From IMG/VR virus record IMGVR_UViG_3300018933_000005, positions 1-60,076 of that record: 60,076 bases of DNA. One strand, given 5' to 3'. The translations under genes were made by a program, and so were the position numbers. Under the pieces are notes generated by a model. It had not been told where the DNA came from and did not search any database. It was given only the letters and a program-made list of their open reading frames with translations. This DNA is from a virus. Within the stretch, counting starts at the first letter, position 1. Every line of letters starts with the position of its first letter. This document shows positions 38,542 through 45,540 of this stretch, one piece after another.

Positions 38542-38579
38542 TCCGGCCGCCGCCGGCGTGGGTGGTGGCGGCGGCCGGA
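38542..38579. terminator. Hairpin terminator
   Basis: Perfect 13-base arms TCCGGCCGCCGCC (38542..38554) and complement (38567..38579), 12-base loop, between the clamp gene and the exonuclease operon. Confidence 0.75.
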
Positions 38580-38591
38580 GACTGGGCGGGG

Positions 38592-39617
38592 TCAGGCGGT
38601 CTGCTTGTCCTCGGCGGCCTTCTTGGCGGCGCGCTTCTTGAGGTGGGCCTCGTACTCGTCGTGCCAGGCCTGCGGGTCGTGGCCCGCCTTCTTGGCCTCG
38701 TCCCAGGCCCACTCGCCGATCTCGCCGGACTCCAACTGCTCGGAGGTGTCGGCGAGCGTCTCCCGCAGCAGGTCGGGAGCAGCCTTCTCCATCGCCTTCA
38801 GCAGCCGGTACGCGATCCAGGCGTGGCCTCCGGCAACGGCGTAGGCAGCGATGGCGCCGGGATCGTTGGTAGCCATGCGGAAGACGCCGCTGGTGGAGCG
38901 GAGAACCTGCTGGAGCAGGTCGGCGGCCATGTCGGGGACGACGTTCTCCTTCTCGGCGAGCTCGGCGTGCTCGTGGTGGTGGAGGGTGTCGTCCTGCTCG
39001 ACCTTGTCGCCTCCGCCGAGGCTGTCGGCCCAGGTGGCATGGTCGTCGGCGAGGCTGTAGTCGACGCGGGCGGGCATCTGCATGCCGAGGAAGTCGTGGC
39101 CGATGACGACGAGGGGCTTGGTGGGGGCGGCCTGCCAGGCGCGGAGCTGGCGTCCGGCGTGCTGCCACCGGGCGAGGTAGGAGGAGTCGAAGCCGCTGTA
39201 GGGCGACTGGCCGGGGTCGGCTTCCAGGGCAGTGCGGATCATGCCGCGCCAGTCGGGGAAGTCGAGAGTTCCGGCGGGGACAACGAGCTTGCTGCCTTCG
39301 CTGCTGAACGTCAGGCCCTCGGTGTACGGGGAGATGTGCACGTACTTCTCGCCGTCGAGGTTGTCGACCCATGCAGTCAGTGCGGGCAGGTCATTGAGGC
39401 GGACGGTGAGGGCCCAGACCGGGTCGTTGCTGCGGGTGCGCTGGCGGGCGACGGCGAGGGTGTAGCGGTCGGTGGCGACGGCGTGGAGGTGGCGGCCGTC
39501 GTAGTCGAGGTGGACGCCGCGGATGGCGGCGTAGCCGGAGTGGCGGCCGATGTGCGGGTCGACCTTCCGCAGGAGGTCGCCGAGCTGCCAGGCGGTGAGC
39601 GTGGTCGTGGTGGTCAC
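38592..39617 (-). CDS. DnaN-like sliding clamp protein
   Basis: 341 residues from a GTG at 39617. IRGVHLDYDGRHLHAVATDRYTLAVARQR is the clear beta-clamp motif (compare LxGVxLxxxxxxLxxxATDRYRLA). Middle parts LRTALEADPGQSPYSGFDSSYLARWQHAG and KPLVVIGHDFLGMQMPARVDYSLAD fit later clamp domains. The last ~130 residues are a helical extension not found in host DnaN. It may replace or modify the host clamp for phage replication. A hairpin upstream separates it from the preceding genes. Confidence 0.8.
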   Translation of the reverse strand: MTTTTTLTAWQLGDLLRKVDPHIGRHSGYAAIRGVHLDYDGRHLHAVATDRYTLAVARQRTRSNDPVWALTVRLNDLPALTAWVDNLDGEKYVHISPYTEGLTFSSEGSKLVVPAGTLDFPDWRGMIRTALEADPGQSPYSGFDSSYLARWQHAGRQLRAWQAAPTKPLVVIGHDFLGMQMPARVDYSLADDHATWADSLGGGDKVEQDDTLHHHEHAELAEKENVVPDMAADLLQQVLRSTSGVFRMATNDPGAIAAYAVAGGHAWIAYRLLKAMEKAAPDLLRETLADTSEQLESGEIGEWAWDEAKKAGHDPQAWHDEYEAHLKKRAAKKAAEDKQTA

Positions 39618-39681
39618 TTCGTGTTCTCCTTGGGTTGTGGCCGGCCCGCCTGCTGGCGTCGGGCGGGGCGGCCGGTTTGGT

Positions 39682-39721
39682 GCGTCTGCCGCCGGGCCGG
39701 TGTCATCCCGGCGGCAGACGC
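39682..39721. terminator. Strong hairpin terminator
   Basis: Perfect 15-base arms GCGTCTGCCGCCGGG (39682..39696) and complement (39707..39721), 10-base loop; a second hairpin lies at about 39642..39675. Upstream of the clamp gene. Confidence 0.8.
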
Positions 39722-39734
39722 GGTCACGGGGCGG

Positions 39735-39971
39735 TCAGGCGGCGGGGCGGCGGGGCCAGGGGGCGACGGTGTCGGACTCGTCGTCGCCGGTGGGCGTGCA
39801 GTTGGGGCACTCGTTGCGGGCGTCGGGCAGCGGGCGGCCCTCGATGACGGCCTGCACCTCGGCGTCGGTGACGTCGCCGATGAGGTGGCCGCAGCCGTTG
39901 CAGGCGCGCTGCATGGTCACGGTGGTGGAGCCGTCCGGGTTGCGGCGGTCGGGCGTGCGGGTCCGGGCCAT
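39735..39971 (-). CDS. Small zinc-ribbon protein
   Basis: 78 residues from an ATG at 39971. MQRACNGCGHLIGDVTDAEVQAVIEGRPLPDARNECPNC gives two CxxC pairs 33 residues apart, a zinc ribbon. Actinophage genomes often encode this form. The ATG overlaps the upstream stop. Confidence 0.75.
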   Translation of the reverse strand: MARTRTPDRRNPDGSTTVTMQRACNGCGHLIGDVTDAEVQAVIEGRPLPDARNECPNCTPTGDDESDTVAPWPRRPAA

Positions 39972-40300
39972 CACGCGGCTCCCTTCCGGGCGGCGTGGTT
40001 GTCGCTGGCCTGGGCGGTGATGCGGGCGGGGCAGAAGCGGGCGGCCTGCCCGGCGACGAGGTCGATCCACATGAAGTGGCCGTGGGTCATGCCCTTGCCG
40101 GTGACGAAGATGCAGTCGGCGTACTCGGGGTGGCCGAGCTTCTCCAGCACGGGGCGCAGGTACGGGATGGCGTGTTCGGCGACGGCGCGTTCGAAGCCGG
40201 TGCCGCGCCGGTCGTCGGCCGCAGGGTCGTAGTCGACGGTCAGGTCCGGGACGGGGCGGCCGTCGCCCAGGTGGCCGAACTCGACGTGGTAGGTGGTCAC
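39971..40300 (-). CDS. Unknown protein
   Basis: 109 residues (MTTYHVEFGHLGDGRPVPDLTVDYDPAADDRRGTGFERAVAEHAIPYLRPVL...). The end KGMTHGHFMWIDLVAGQAARFCPARI is distinctive. I do not recognise it; small related proteins appear in Streptomyces plasmids. Overlaps genes on both sides. Confidence 0.65.
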   Translation of the reverse strand: MTTYHVEFGHLGDGRPVPDLTVDYDPAADDRRGTGFERAVAEHAIPYLRPVLEKLGHPEYADCIFVTGKGMTHGHFMWIDLVAGQAARFCPARITAQASDNHAARKGAA

Positions 40301-40533
40301 TGGTCGTCCCCGTCCTTGGTCGCGGGCGGGAAGGCGGCGTCGAGCATGCGGCGGATCTCGGCCGCGTCCCGCTCGTCGAGGTCGCGCTCGAAGACGGTCC
40401 GGGAGGCGCCCTGGTACTTCGGGCCGTACAGGCGGTAGCCGGTGCCGTTGCCGTCCTGGTCGAGCTGGGTGAGCTGGAGTTGGAGGGCTCCGCCGGGGTT
40501 GCAGTGGAGGCCGATCACGAGGCGCTTAGGCAT
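40297..40533 (-). CDS. Unknown small protein
   Basis: 78 residues from an ATG at 40533 preceded by GGAGAACACC. MPKRLVIGLHCNPGGALQLQLTQLDQDGNGTGYRLYGPKYQ is a beta-rich opening, and RDLDERDAAEIRRMLDAAFP a closing helix. No family recognised. Confidence 0.65.
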   Translation of the reverse strand: MPKRLVIGLHCNPGGALQLQLTQLDQDGNGTGYRLYGPKYQGASRTVFERDLDERDAAEIRRMLDAAFPPATKDGDDQ

Positions 40534-40639
40534 GGGTGTTCTCCTTCTGGAGGTGTCGGGCGTAGGCGATGAGGGCTGCTCCGGTGGCGGCCATGACGGC
40601 TGCCGCCACCGGGTGCACCAGGCGGGCCAGGACGGTCAC
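40526..40639 (-). CDS. Tiny membrane peptide
   Basis: 37 residues from a GTG at 40639 (VTVLARLVHPVAAAVMAATGAALIAYARHLQKENTHA). One hydrophobic helix and a basic end. It overlaps the upstream stop and the downstream start, which argues for translation. Could be missed by length filters. Confidence 0.55.
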   Translation of the reverse strand: MTVLARLVHPVAAAVMAATGAALIAYARHLQKENTHA

Positions 40640-40863
40640 GGGGCGGCCCGGTTGGCGAGGGTGAAGTAGCGGCGGTTCCGGTCCTCGTGGAGGGTCAGCA
40701 CGCCGCGCCGGGCGAGGGTCTTGAGGTCGCCGCGGGCGGTGGCCCGGAACGGGGCGTCGTGGCCGGCGCGGGAGTACAGGCGCTGAACGCGCTGGGTGGT
40801 CCACTGGCCGCCCTCGCGGCGGATGGCGTCGGCGAGGAGGCCGAGGCGGGTACGGGCGCTCAC
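40636..40863 (-). CDS. Small winged-helix protein
   Basis: 75 residues from a GTG at 40863. RLGLLADAIRREGGQWTTQRVQRLYSRAGHDAPFRATARGDLKTLARRGVLTLHEDRNRRYFTLA has the pattern of a winged helix with a final beta-wing. Widely found in Streptomyces phages and plasmids. Overlaps the upstream stop. Confidence 0.75.
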   Translation of the reverse strand: MSARTRLGLLADAIRREGGQWTTQRVQRLYSRAGHDAPFRATARGDLKTLARRGVLTLHEDRNRRYFTLANRAAP

Positions 40864-41141
40864 CGGTCCTCACCGCCGTCGATCACGTCGATGTGGGTGA
40901 GGGTGATGCAGGCGCTGTGACCCTCGACCCAGACGACGTCGGTGTGGCCGCTGAGGACCGTGGCCTTGCTGCGGGTGCGGGTGATGAGCCGCGTACACGG
41001 GTCGTCCTCGGCCTTCCTGGGGAGGCCCGCCTTGACGGCTTCGCGGTACCGCACGGCAACGGGGTCCTCCGGCCGCACGAACGGATAGGCCACGACCGGG
41101 GTACCGACCGGGTAGCGGGCGTTGAACTCGTCGGCGGTCAT
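40860..41141 (-). CDS. Unknown small protein
   Basis: 93 residues (MTADEFNARYPVGTPVVAYPFVRPEDPVAVRYREAVKAG...). The NARYPVGTPVVAYP opening and LITRTRSKATVLSGHTDVVWVEGHSACITLTHIDV are known from Streptomyces mobile elements; it looks like a small beta-barrel. No function assigned. Coupled on both sides. Confidence 0.7.
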   Translation of the reverse strand: MTADEFNARYPVGTPVVAYPFVRPEDPVAVRYREAVKAGLPRKAEDDPCTRLITRTRSKATVLSGHTDVVWVEGHSACITLTHIDVIDGGEDR

Positions 41142-41734
41142 CGCTGCTCACCCGCCTCGGCAGCCAGGCGGCGCACCTCGTCCTCGGCGTTCTGCCATGC
41201 CGTCAATACGGCGTCGGCACCGTCGCCGGAGATGTCGCGGTCGGCGTACTCACCGGCCAGTCGCTCGTGGCGGTCGGCGAGTTGGTCGGCGGCGGAGTCG
41301 AGCACGGCGGCGTCGTGGCGGGCCAGAACCTCGGCCGCCTGGTCCGGCTGGGCCTCGACGCCGAGCGTGGCCTGCCGGAGCAGCCACAGGGCGCCGAGAG
41401 CGGCGGTGCCGGGGTCGTCGTGGTCGTATGCGAGGTTGGCCAGCGCCGCGCGCCCCTCGACGGCCGCCCGCTCCAGCTCGGCGACACGGGCCCGCAGCCG
41501 CTCCACCTCGCCCGCCTGCTCCGCAGACCGGGCGTCAGCGGAAGCCATGGCGCGGGCCCACTCGTCCGCGATCTCCTGCTGCTCAGCGTCAGCCACCGCC
41601 ATGTAGGCGCGGAGGGCGTTCCGGTCCACCTCTCGCCCGGCGGCGAGAGCAGCGGACTCCCAACGCTCCACGCGCGCCCGGTACTCGGCCTCGCGTTCCG
41701 GCGACAGCGGGGCGGGGGTGCGGTTCTCGCTCAT
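41138..41734 (-). CDS. Coiled-coil unknown protein
   Basis: 198 residues from an ATG at 41734. The central ~120 residues form a coiled coil (EQQEIADEWARAMASADARSAEQAGEVERLRARVAELERAAVEG). The frame is open further upstream but that is the neighbouring gene. The stop region uses the same coupling as its neighbours. No family recognised. Confidence 0.65.
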   Translation of the reverse strand: MSENRTPAPLSPEREAEYRARVERWESAALAAGREVDRNALRAYMAVADAEQQEIADEWARAMASADARSAEQAGEVERLRARVAELERAAVEGRAALANLAYDHDDPGTAALGALWLLRQATLGVEAQPDQAAEVLARHDAAVLDSAADQLADRHERLAGEYADRDISGDGADAVLTAWQNAEDEVRRLAAEAGEQR

Positions 41735-42085
41735 CGGGCACCCGCCTCGGAGTCGTGGCGGACGGTGTGCGTACCGTCGGCAAGGCGGACGATCGTGTCG
41801 CCGAACTTCGCGACGACGTGGTGCGGACGGTGGCCGATGCGGAGTCCGGTGACGGTCAGGCGGCCGTCCACGGTCTCCCAGTACGGCTTGGCGAACTGGT
41901 CGGCCCGGTCGAGCCAGTTGTCGACCTCTTCGATGTTGTCCGGGGTGAGCTGCCGCTCGGCGACCGGCTTGGCGTCGGGCTGGCAGGGGACGAGGTTGGA
42001 GTGCGCGGGCTTGCCGCAGCCGCAGCGGTAGCCGGGCGGGCCGTAGGCCAGCGGGTCGGGAGCGCTCATCGGGCACCCGCCTCGG
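41729..42085. repeat. 22-base direct repeat at two gene junctions
   Basis: The same 22 bases (first ten GCTCATCGGG, last twelve CACCCGCCTCGG) occur at 41729..41750 and 42064..42085. Each encodes the end ...EAGAR-stop of one gene and the ATG of the next. A shorter version is at 41138. They suggest past duplication or recombination at gene borders. Confidence 0.7.
41731..42069 (-). CDS. Unknown small protein with Cys motif
   Basis: 112 residues from an ATG at 42069. Begins MSAPDPLAYGPPGYRCGCGKPAHSNLVPC, a short Cys-rich motif, then KPVAERQLTPDNIEEVDNWLDRADQFAKPYWETVDGRLTVTGLRIG. It ends SEAGAR, like its upstream neighbour (TEAGAR). The shared 22-base junction sequence is discussed under repeats. 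Confidence 0.65.
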   Translation of the reverse strand: MSAPDPLAYGPPGYRCGCGKPAHSNLVPCQPDAKPVAERQLTPDNIEEVDNWLDRADQFAKPYWETVDGRLTVTGLRIGHRPHHVVAKFGDTIVRLADGTHTVRHDSEAGAR

Positions 42086-42473
42086 TGCCGGTGCCGACGA
42101 CGGGCACGGCGGCGACCCAGTACTGGGTCCAGGAGAACCGCCCGCGGTCGCCGTAGCGGGACATCAGCCGCCACTGCTCGCCGGGGCGGTGCTCGTCCCA
42201 GCGAAGGGTGTGGGTAGTGCCGTACTCGGTCTTCCGGCGCACGGCCTCCGCCTGCGCGGTCTCCAGCGACGAGGCGACCGCCAGCGGGGTGTCGCCGATC
42301 ATGACGACGAAGGAGGTCGCGGGGAGAACCGCGTCCAGTGCGGCGTCGGTGATCTCACGGGCGACGCGCTCGGGGATCTGGCCGCTGTAGATGGAGTTCA
42401 GCTTGGCGACCGCCGCGTCATAGGCGGCTTCGCGGCCCGATGCGGGTTCAGGCTTCTGGGATGATGTGGACAC
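42066..42473 (-). CDS. Unknown protein
   Basis: 135 residues from a GTG at 42473 (VSTSSQKPEPASGREAAYDAAVAKLNSIYSGQIPERVAREITDAALDAVLP...). A helical first half is followed by ATSFVVMIGDTPLAVASSLETAQAEAVRRKTEYGTTHTLRWDEH and a Trp-rich end. No family recognised. It is the first gene after a hairpin-like spacer, so perhaps the start of a transcription unit. Confidence 0.65.
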   Translation of the reverse strand: MSTSSQKPEPASGREAAYDAAVAKLNSIYSGQIPERVAREITDAALDAVLPATSFVVMIGDTPLAVASSLETAQAEAVRRKTEYGTTHTLRWDEHRPGEQWRLMSRYGDRGRFSWTQYWVAAVPVVGTGTEAGAR

Positions 42474-42574
42474 GTGGTCCTCGCTCTCTCTCGCAGGTTG
42501 GTTGCGTGTAGAGGGGTGGAGTGCGGAGGCCCCGGCTGCCGGGATGCGCCCCGGCGGTTGGGGCCGCACGCCGC

Positions 42575-42931
42575 TCAGGCGGCGGACTTGACCGGCTTCG
42601 CGTACTTGTGCGGCAGCCGCTCGTCCTGCTCACGCACCCAGCGGATGTGGGCGGCGGTCATGCGCGGCGACTTGCCGACCCGCGTGTGCGGCAGTCGGCC
42701 GTCCTGAATGCCCTCGATGACCCAGTTCTCGGTCTTGCCCAGCAGTCGGGCGGCCTCAGCCGGCGTGTAGCACTTCAGCTCCACCTCGGCGCCGGAGGTC
42801 CCGGCGGACAGGCGGTCGAGGACTGCGGTCGCCAGTTGGTCGGCGAGCTTCTCGGCGAGCCGCTCGATGAGCGTCATGTCGACGGTCGGGCTGGCCTCGG
42901 TGGGGGTGTTGGCCAGGTCATTCCTGGTCAC
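42575..42931 (-). CDS. Excisionase-like DNA-binding protein
   Basis: 118 residues. The N-terminal half is a helical dimer-like part (LIERLAEKLADQLATAVLDRLS). The second half, VELKCYTPAEAARLLGKTENWVIEGIQDGRLPHTRVGKSPRMTAAHIRWVREQ, is a winged helix of the Xis/MerR type. It is next to the Cro-like gene and 1.4 kb from the integrase, the usual place for the recombination directionality factor. Role is inferred from fold and place. Confidence 0.8.
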   Translation of the reverse strand: MTRNDLANTPTEASPTVDMTLIERLAEKLADQLATAVLDRLSAGTSGAEVELKCYTPAEAARLLGKTENWVIEGIQDGRLPHTRVGKSPRMTAAHIRWVREQDERLPHKYAKPVKSAA

Positions 42932-43133
42932 GGGGCTTCTCCCTTGTGATGGATTCGATCTGCACGTTCAGCTCCTCGGCGATGCGGCGGATGGTGCGGT
43001 CCCCGGCTCCTCGTTGGCCGGACTCGATCCGGGAGAGGTGGCTGGGGTGTATGCCGATGAGGTCTGCGAGCTGCCTCAGGCCAAGTCCGCGGGCCTCACG
43101 GAAGTCCCTGATGGCGGCTCCGTTCGGTGTCAC
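42918..43133 (-). CDS. Cro-like XRE regulator
   Basis: 71 residues from a GTG at 43133. AAIRDFREARGLGLRQLADLIGIHPSHLSRIESGQRGAGDRTIRRIAEELNV is a clear Cro/CI-type HTH. It is transcribed away from the repressor gene across the operator region at 43134..43379, which fits a Cro or early-gene regulator. Its end overlaps the excisionase-like gene, so both are expressed together in the lytic direction. Confidence 0.85.
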   Translation of the reverse strand: MTPNGAAIRDFREARGLGLRQLADLIGIHPSHLSRIESGQRGAGDRTIRRIAEELNVQIESITREKPRDQE

Positions 43134-43155
43134 GTCACATAACTTAGGTGCTTAG

Positions 43156-43336
43156 TTGGGTGAAAGCAAGGCGTGCTGCGGGATTACTTGGGTGTACCTC
43201 GGTTGATCTTGGGTGAAGTGCTCCGGCGTGTGCGACCCTGCGACGGCGCTGCATCGCCGTGCTCCGGATTCAAGAAGTAGTCAAGTAGGCAACAAAAAAC
43301 ACCCAATGAGCCCGGTCGTTACAGGTCAATTGGGTG
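43156..43336. promoter_or_regulatory. Operator array in the immunity region (five TTGGGTG words)
   Basis: TTGGGTG at 43156, 43188, 43209 and 43330, and its complement CACCCAA at 43300, lie in the divergent spacer between the Cro-like and repressor genes. The spacing of the first three is 32 and 21 bases. The region is also more A+T-rich than its surroundings. They are probable binding sites for the repressor and/or Cro-like protein. Confidence 0.65.
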
Positions 43337-43379
43337 CCCCGCTATGTCAGTGTTGCCTAACCTGCGGCATGATGGCCGC

Positions 43380-43883
43380 ATGAGTAGGGACTGGACGCGC
43401 CTCCCGGCCGCCATCCGCACCGCCCGCAAGCGCCTTGGCATGACTCAGGTCGAGCTCGCCGAAGCCGCAGGTGTGAGCGAGAGCACTATCCAAAACCTGG
43501 AGAGCCGCACCCACAGCCGCATGCCCGCGAGCATGCCGAAAGTCGAGCGGGCTCTCGGCTGGGCGGCCGGCTCCGCCCGCGCCGTCGTCGACGGCGGCGA
43601 GCCCATCCCGCTGCAGGAGGAGCCCGCCGCCGAGGTCACGGACCTGACCGGCACCGGCCTGCCGCTGCGGGTCGTGCAAGAGATGACCGAAGGACCACTG
43701 CTGGACGCGACCGTCCTCGACCTCACGCCGCACGGCTCCGACGCCCGGATGATCGTGGTGGTGCGCGGCAAGCCTGACGCCTCCCCGGAGCAGATCCGCG
43801 CCGACCTCCTCGCCTGGGAGAAAGCCCAGCGGCGCCTGCGGGAAGCCGGCCAGGACGACGAAGGCCACGTGAACGAGGCGTAA
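43380..43883 (+). CDS. Immunity repressor (XRE family)
   Basis: 167 residues from an ATG at 43380 (MSRDWTRLPAAIRTARKRLGMTQVELAEAAGVSEST...). Residues ~8-65 form the HTH. The C-terminal half (PLLDATVLDLTPHGSDARMIVVVRGKPDASPEQIRADLLAWEKAQRRLREAG) is not a LexA-like peptidase, so induction would not be by self-cleavage. It is divergent from the Cro-like gene and upstream of the integrase. Confidence 0.82.
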   Translation: MSRDWTRLPAAIRTARKRLGMTQVELAEAAGVSESTIQNLESRTHSRMPASMPKVERALGWAAGSARAVVDGGEPIPLQEEPAAEVTDLTGTGLPLRVVQEMTEGPLLDATVLDLTPHGSDARMIVVVRGKPDASPEQIRADLLAWEKAQRRLREAGQDDEGHVNEA

Positions 43884-43982
43884 CGACCCGTCGGACGATT
43901 CCTACCTCTCCCCTACCGGAGAGTTCTGTGCTCTCATGGTCCGATACCAACGAGGGGGCCACGCTCGGATGGTGATGGGGGA

Positions 43983-44055
43983 CCGATGCGGGTCCGGGTC
44001 ATACGTGCGTCAGGCATGCCGCACAACGTCAAGGTCTGACCCGGACCCGCATCGG
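43983..44055. repeat. 19-base perfect inverted repeat
   Basis: CCGATGCGGGTCCGGGTCA (43983..44001) and its exact complement (44037..44055), 35-base spacer. The left arm holds the ATG of a small frame, the right arm its TGA. It may be a regulatory stem-loop or the trace of an inversion. Confidence 0.8.
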
Positions 44056-44201
44056 CCGAGTTCATCCTCTACGTCGACGAGGAGATCATCAGCGACGAGG
44101 GAGCCCACTTCATCGAGTCACTGCTGAACACCACCGTCTGCCACTGGAACAGGACGCCCGCCCGGATCGAGAAACCGCACCTGCGGCTCCACACTGGATG
44201 A
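43986..44201 (+). pseudogene. Small interrupted gene with one in-frame TGA
   Basis: An ATG at 43986 with GGGGGA just upstream opens MRVRVIRASGMPHNVKV and stops at TGA 44037. The same frame then continues with well-formed protein sequence (AEFILYVDEEIISDEGAHFI ... ending PHLRLHTG) to TGA at 44199. The stop lies inside the right arm of the 19-base inverted repeat. Either a gene was broken by an inversion or two short peptides are made. No start codon is visible for the second part. Confidence 0.45.
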
Positions 44202-44216
44202 GGCAGGACGATCGCC

Positions 44217-44256
44217 GCCCGCGGCCAGCCTCCACCCCCCACGGCTGGCCGCGGGC
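44217..44256. terminator. Hairpin terminator before the integrase
   Basis: Perfect 14-base arms GCCCGCGGCCAGCC (44217..44230) and complement (44243..44256), 12-base loop. It ends the repressor transcript before int. Confidence 0.8.
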
Positions 44257-44279
44257 GCTCCTATATGCAGGGGTGAGCA

Positions 44280-45539
44280 GTGGCATACGCAGAGCCGCGC
44301 GGCAAGGGCAGAGACGGGAAGATGCGCTACCGCGGCCGGTACAAGCTCCCGAACGGCAAGTACGGGTCAGTCAGCAGGGACGACAACGGGCAGCCCTTCT
44401 ACACCAAGAAGCAGGCCCGGCAGTACGCGGCCGGCCTGGAAGTCGACGTCCGCCGCAAGACGTTCATCAACCCGCGCGACGGGCGGATCACCGTCGAGGA
44501 GTGGGCCGGGCTGTGGCTGGAGTCCATCGACGTCGGCCCGTTGACGGAGAAGGACTACCGGCTGCGGCTGAGGAACCAGATCCTCCCGGAGTGGGGGCAG
44601 GCGGCAGTCGGCGACTTGGCGCCAGTGGCCATCGCCACGTGGGAGAAGAGGCTCCGTACCCGGGTCAGCAAGAACTACGCCGACGGGGTCATGTCCGTGT
44701 TCCGCACCATGCTGGAGGATGCGGTCGCCTCCCGGATCCGGGCGGACAACCCGGTCGCCGCCCGCAAGTCCGGGCGGCGCGGGAAGTTCAAGCCCAAGCC
44801 GAAGGAGAAGAAGGTCATCGCCACGCCGCGGCAGGCGCTGCTGATCGCCCGCAACGGTCTGGCGATGTACGGGCTGAACGAGTACGCGCTGGTGCTCACC
44901 GCGGCCTACACGGGCCTGCGGATCGGGGAGCTGGCCGGCCTGCACCGCAGCCAGCTCGCCCTGGAGGACACCGGTGCCGGGGCGCGGATCCACGCGCTCC
45001 ACCAGGCCCAGTATGTCGACGGCAAGCTGATCCAGATGGATGCGAAGTACGGGTCGGCACGAGGGCTGATCATCCCCCCGTTCCTGGCGGAGCTGCTGCA
45101 CGATCTGGTGGAGTCCCGGCCGCACGGGGAGTGGGTGTTCACCGCACCGAAGGGCGGCCGGCTGCTGCGGAGCGGGGACTGGTACACCGACATCTGGGGT
45201 CCGATGATCCACGGCCGTCCGTACCGGCCGGTGGTGCGCGGGGCGAAGGCCCGCCCTGCGGTGCGTCCGGTGCTGGGCGTGGCGGGGCTGACGCCGCACG
45301 GGCTGCGGCACTCCCACAAGGTGTGGCTGGACGAGGACGGGCACCCGCGGGTGGCGGTGGAGGAGCGGATGGGGCACACGCTCCAGGGCGTGGAGGGCAT
45401 CTACTCGCACACGACGCTGGCGATGGAGCTGAAGATCGCCGAGTCGCTGCAGACGCGGTGGGAGGAGTCGCTGCGGCCGGTGATCGACCGGCGCGAGTAC
45501 GGCCCGGCACCGGCCGCGGTTTCCTCCGCCGCTAGTTGA
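44280..45539 (+). CDS. int: Tyrosine-type integrase
   Basis: 419 residues from a GTG at 44280 with GGGGTG upstream. An N-terminal arm-binding part (MRYRGRYKLPNGKYGSVSRDDNGQPFYTKKQA) and a SAM-like core-binding domain (~70-165) precede the catalytic domain: Arg ~213 in TGLRIGEL, His340/Arg343 in HGLRHSH, the His of GHTLQ, and the nucleophile Tyr375 in GIYSH. It acts on the attP just downstream. A hairpin terminator is at 45928. Confidence 0.95.
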   Translation: MAYAEPRGKGRDGKMRYRGRYKLPNGKYGSVSRDDNGQPFYTKKQARQYAAGLEVDVRRKTFINPRDGRITVEEWAGLWLESIDVGPLTEKDYRLRLRNQILPEWGQAAVGDLAPVAIATWEKRLRTRVSKNYADGVMSVFRTMLEDAVASRIRADNPVAARKSGRRGKFKPKPKEKKVIATPRQALLIARNGLAMYGLNEYALVLTAAYTGLRIGELAGLHRSQLALEDTGAGARIHALHQAQYVDGKLIQMDAKYGSARGLIIPPFLAELLHDLVESRPHGEWVFTAPKGGRLLRSGDWYTDIWGPMIHGRPYRPVVRGAKARPAVRPVLGVAGLTPHGLRHSHKVWLDEDGHPRVAVEERMGHTLQGVEGIYSHTTLAMELKIAESLQTRWEESLRPVIDRREYGPAPAAVSSAAS

Positions 45540-45540
45540 T

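Noticed and set aside
43993-44045. GACCCGGA (44038..44045) and its complement (43993..44000) resemble, as I remember it, the octamer bound by a plasmid TraB
   Set aside because: Only one inverted pair inside a 19-base repeat, not a tandem array, and 29 kb from the tra gene; probably chance.
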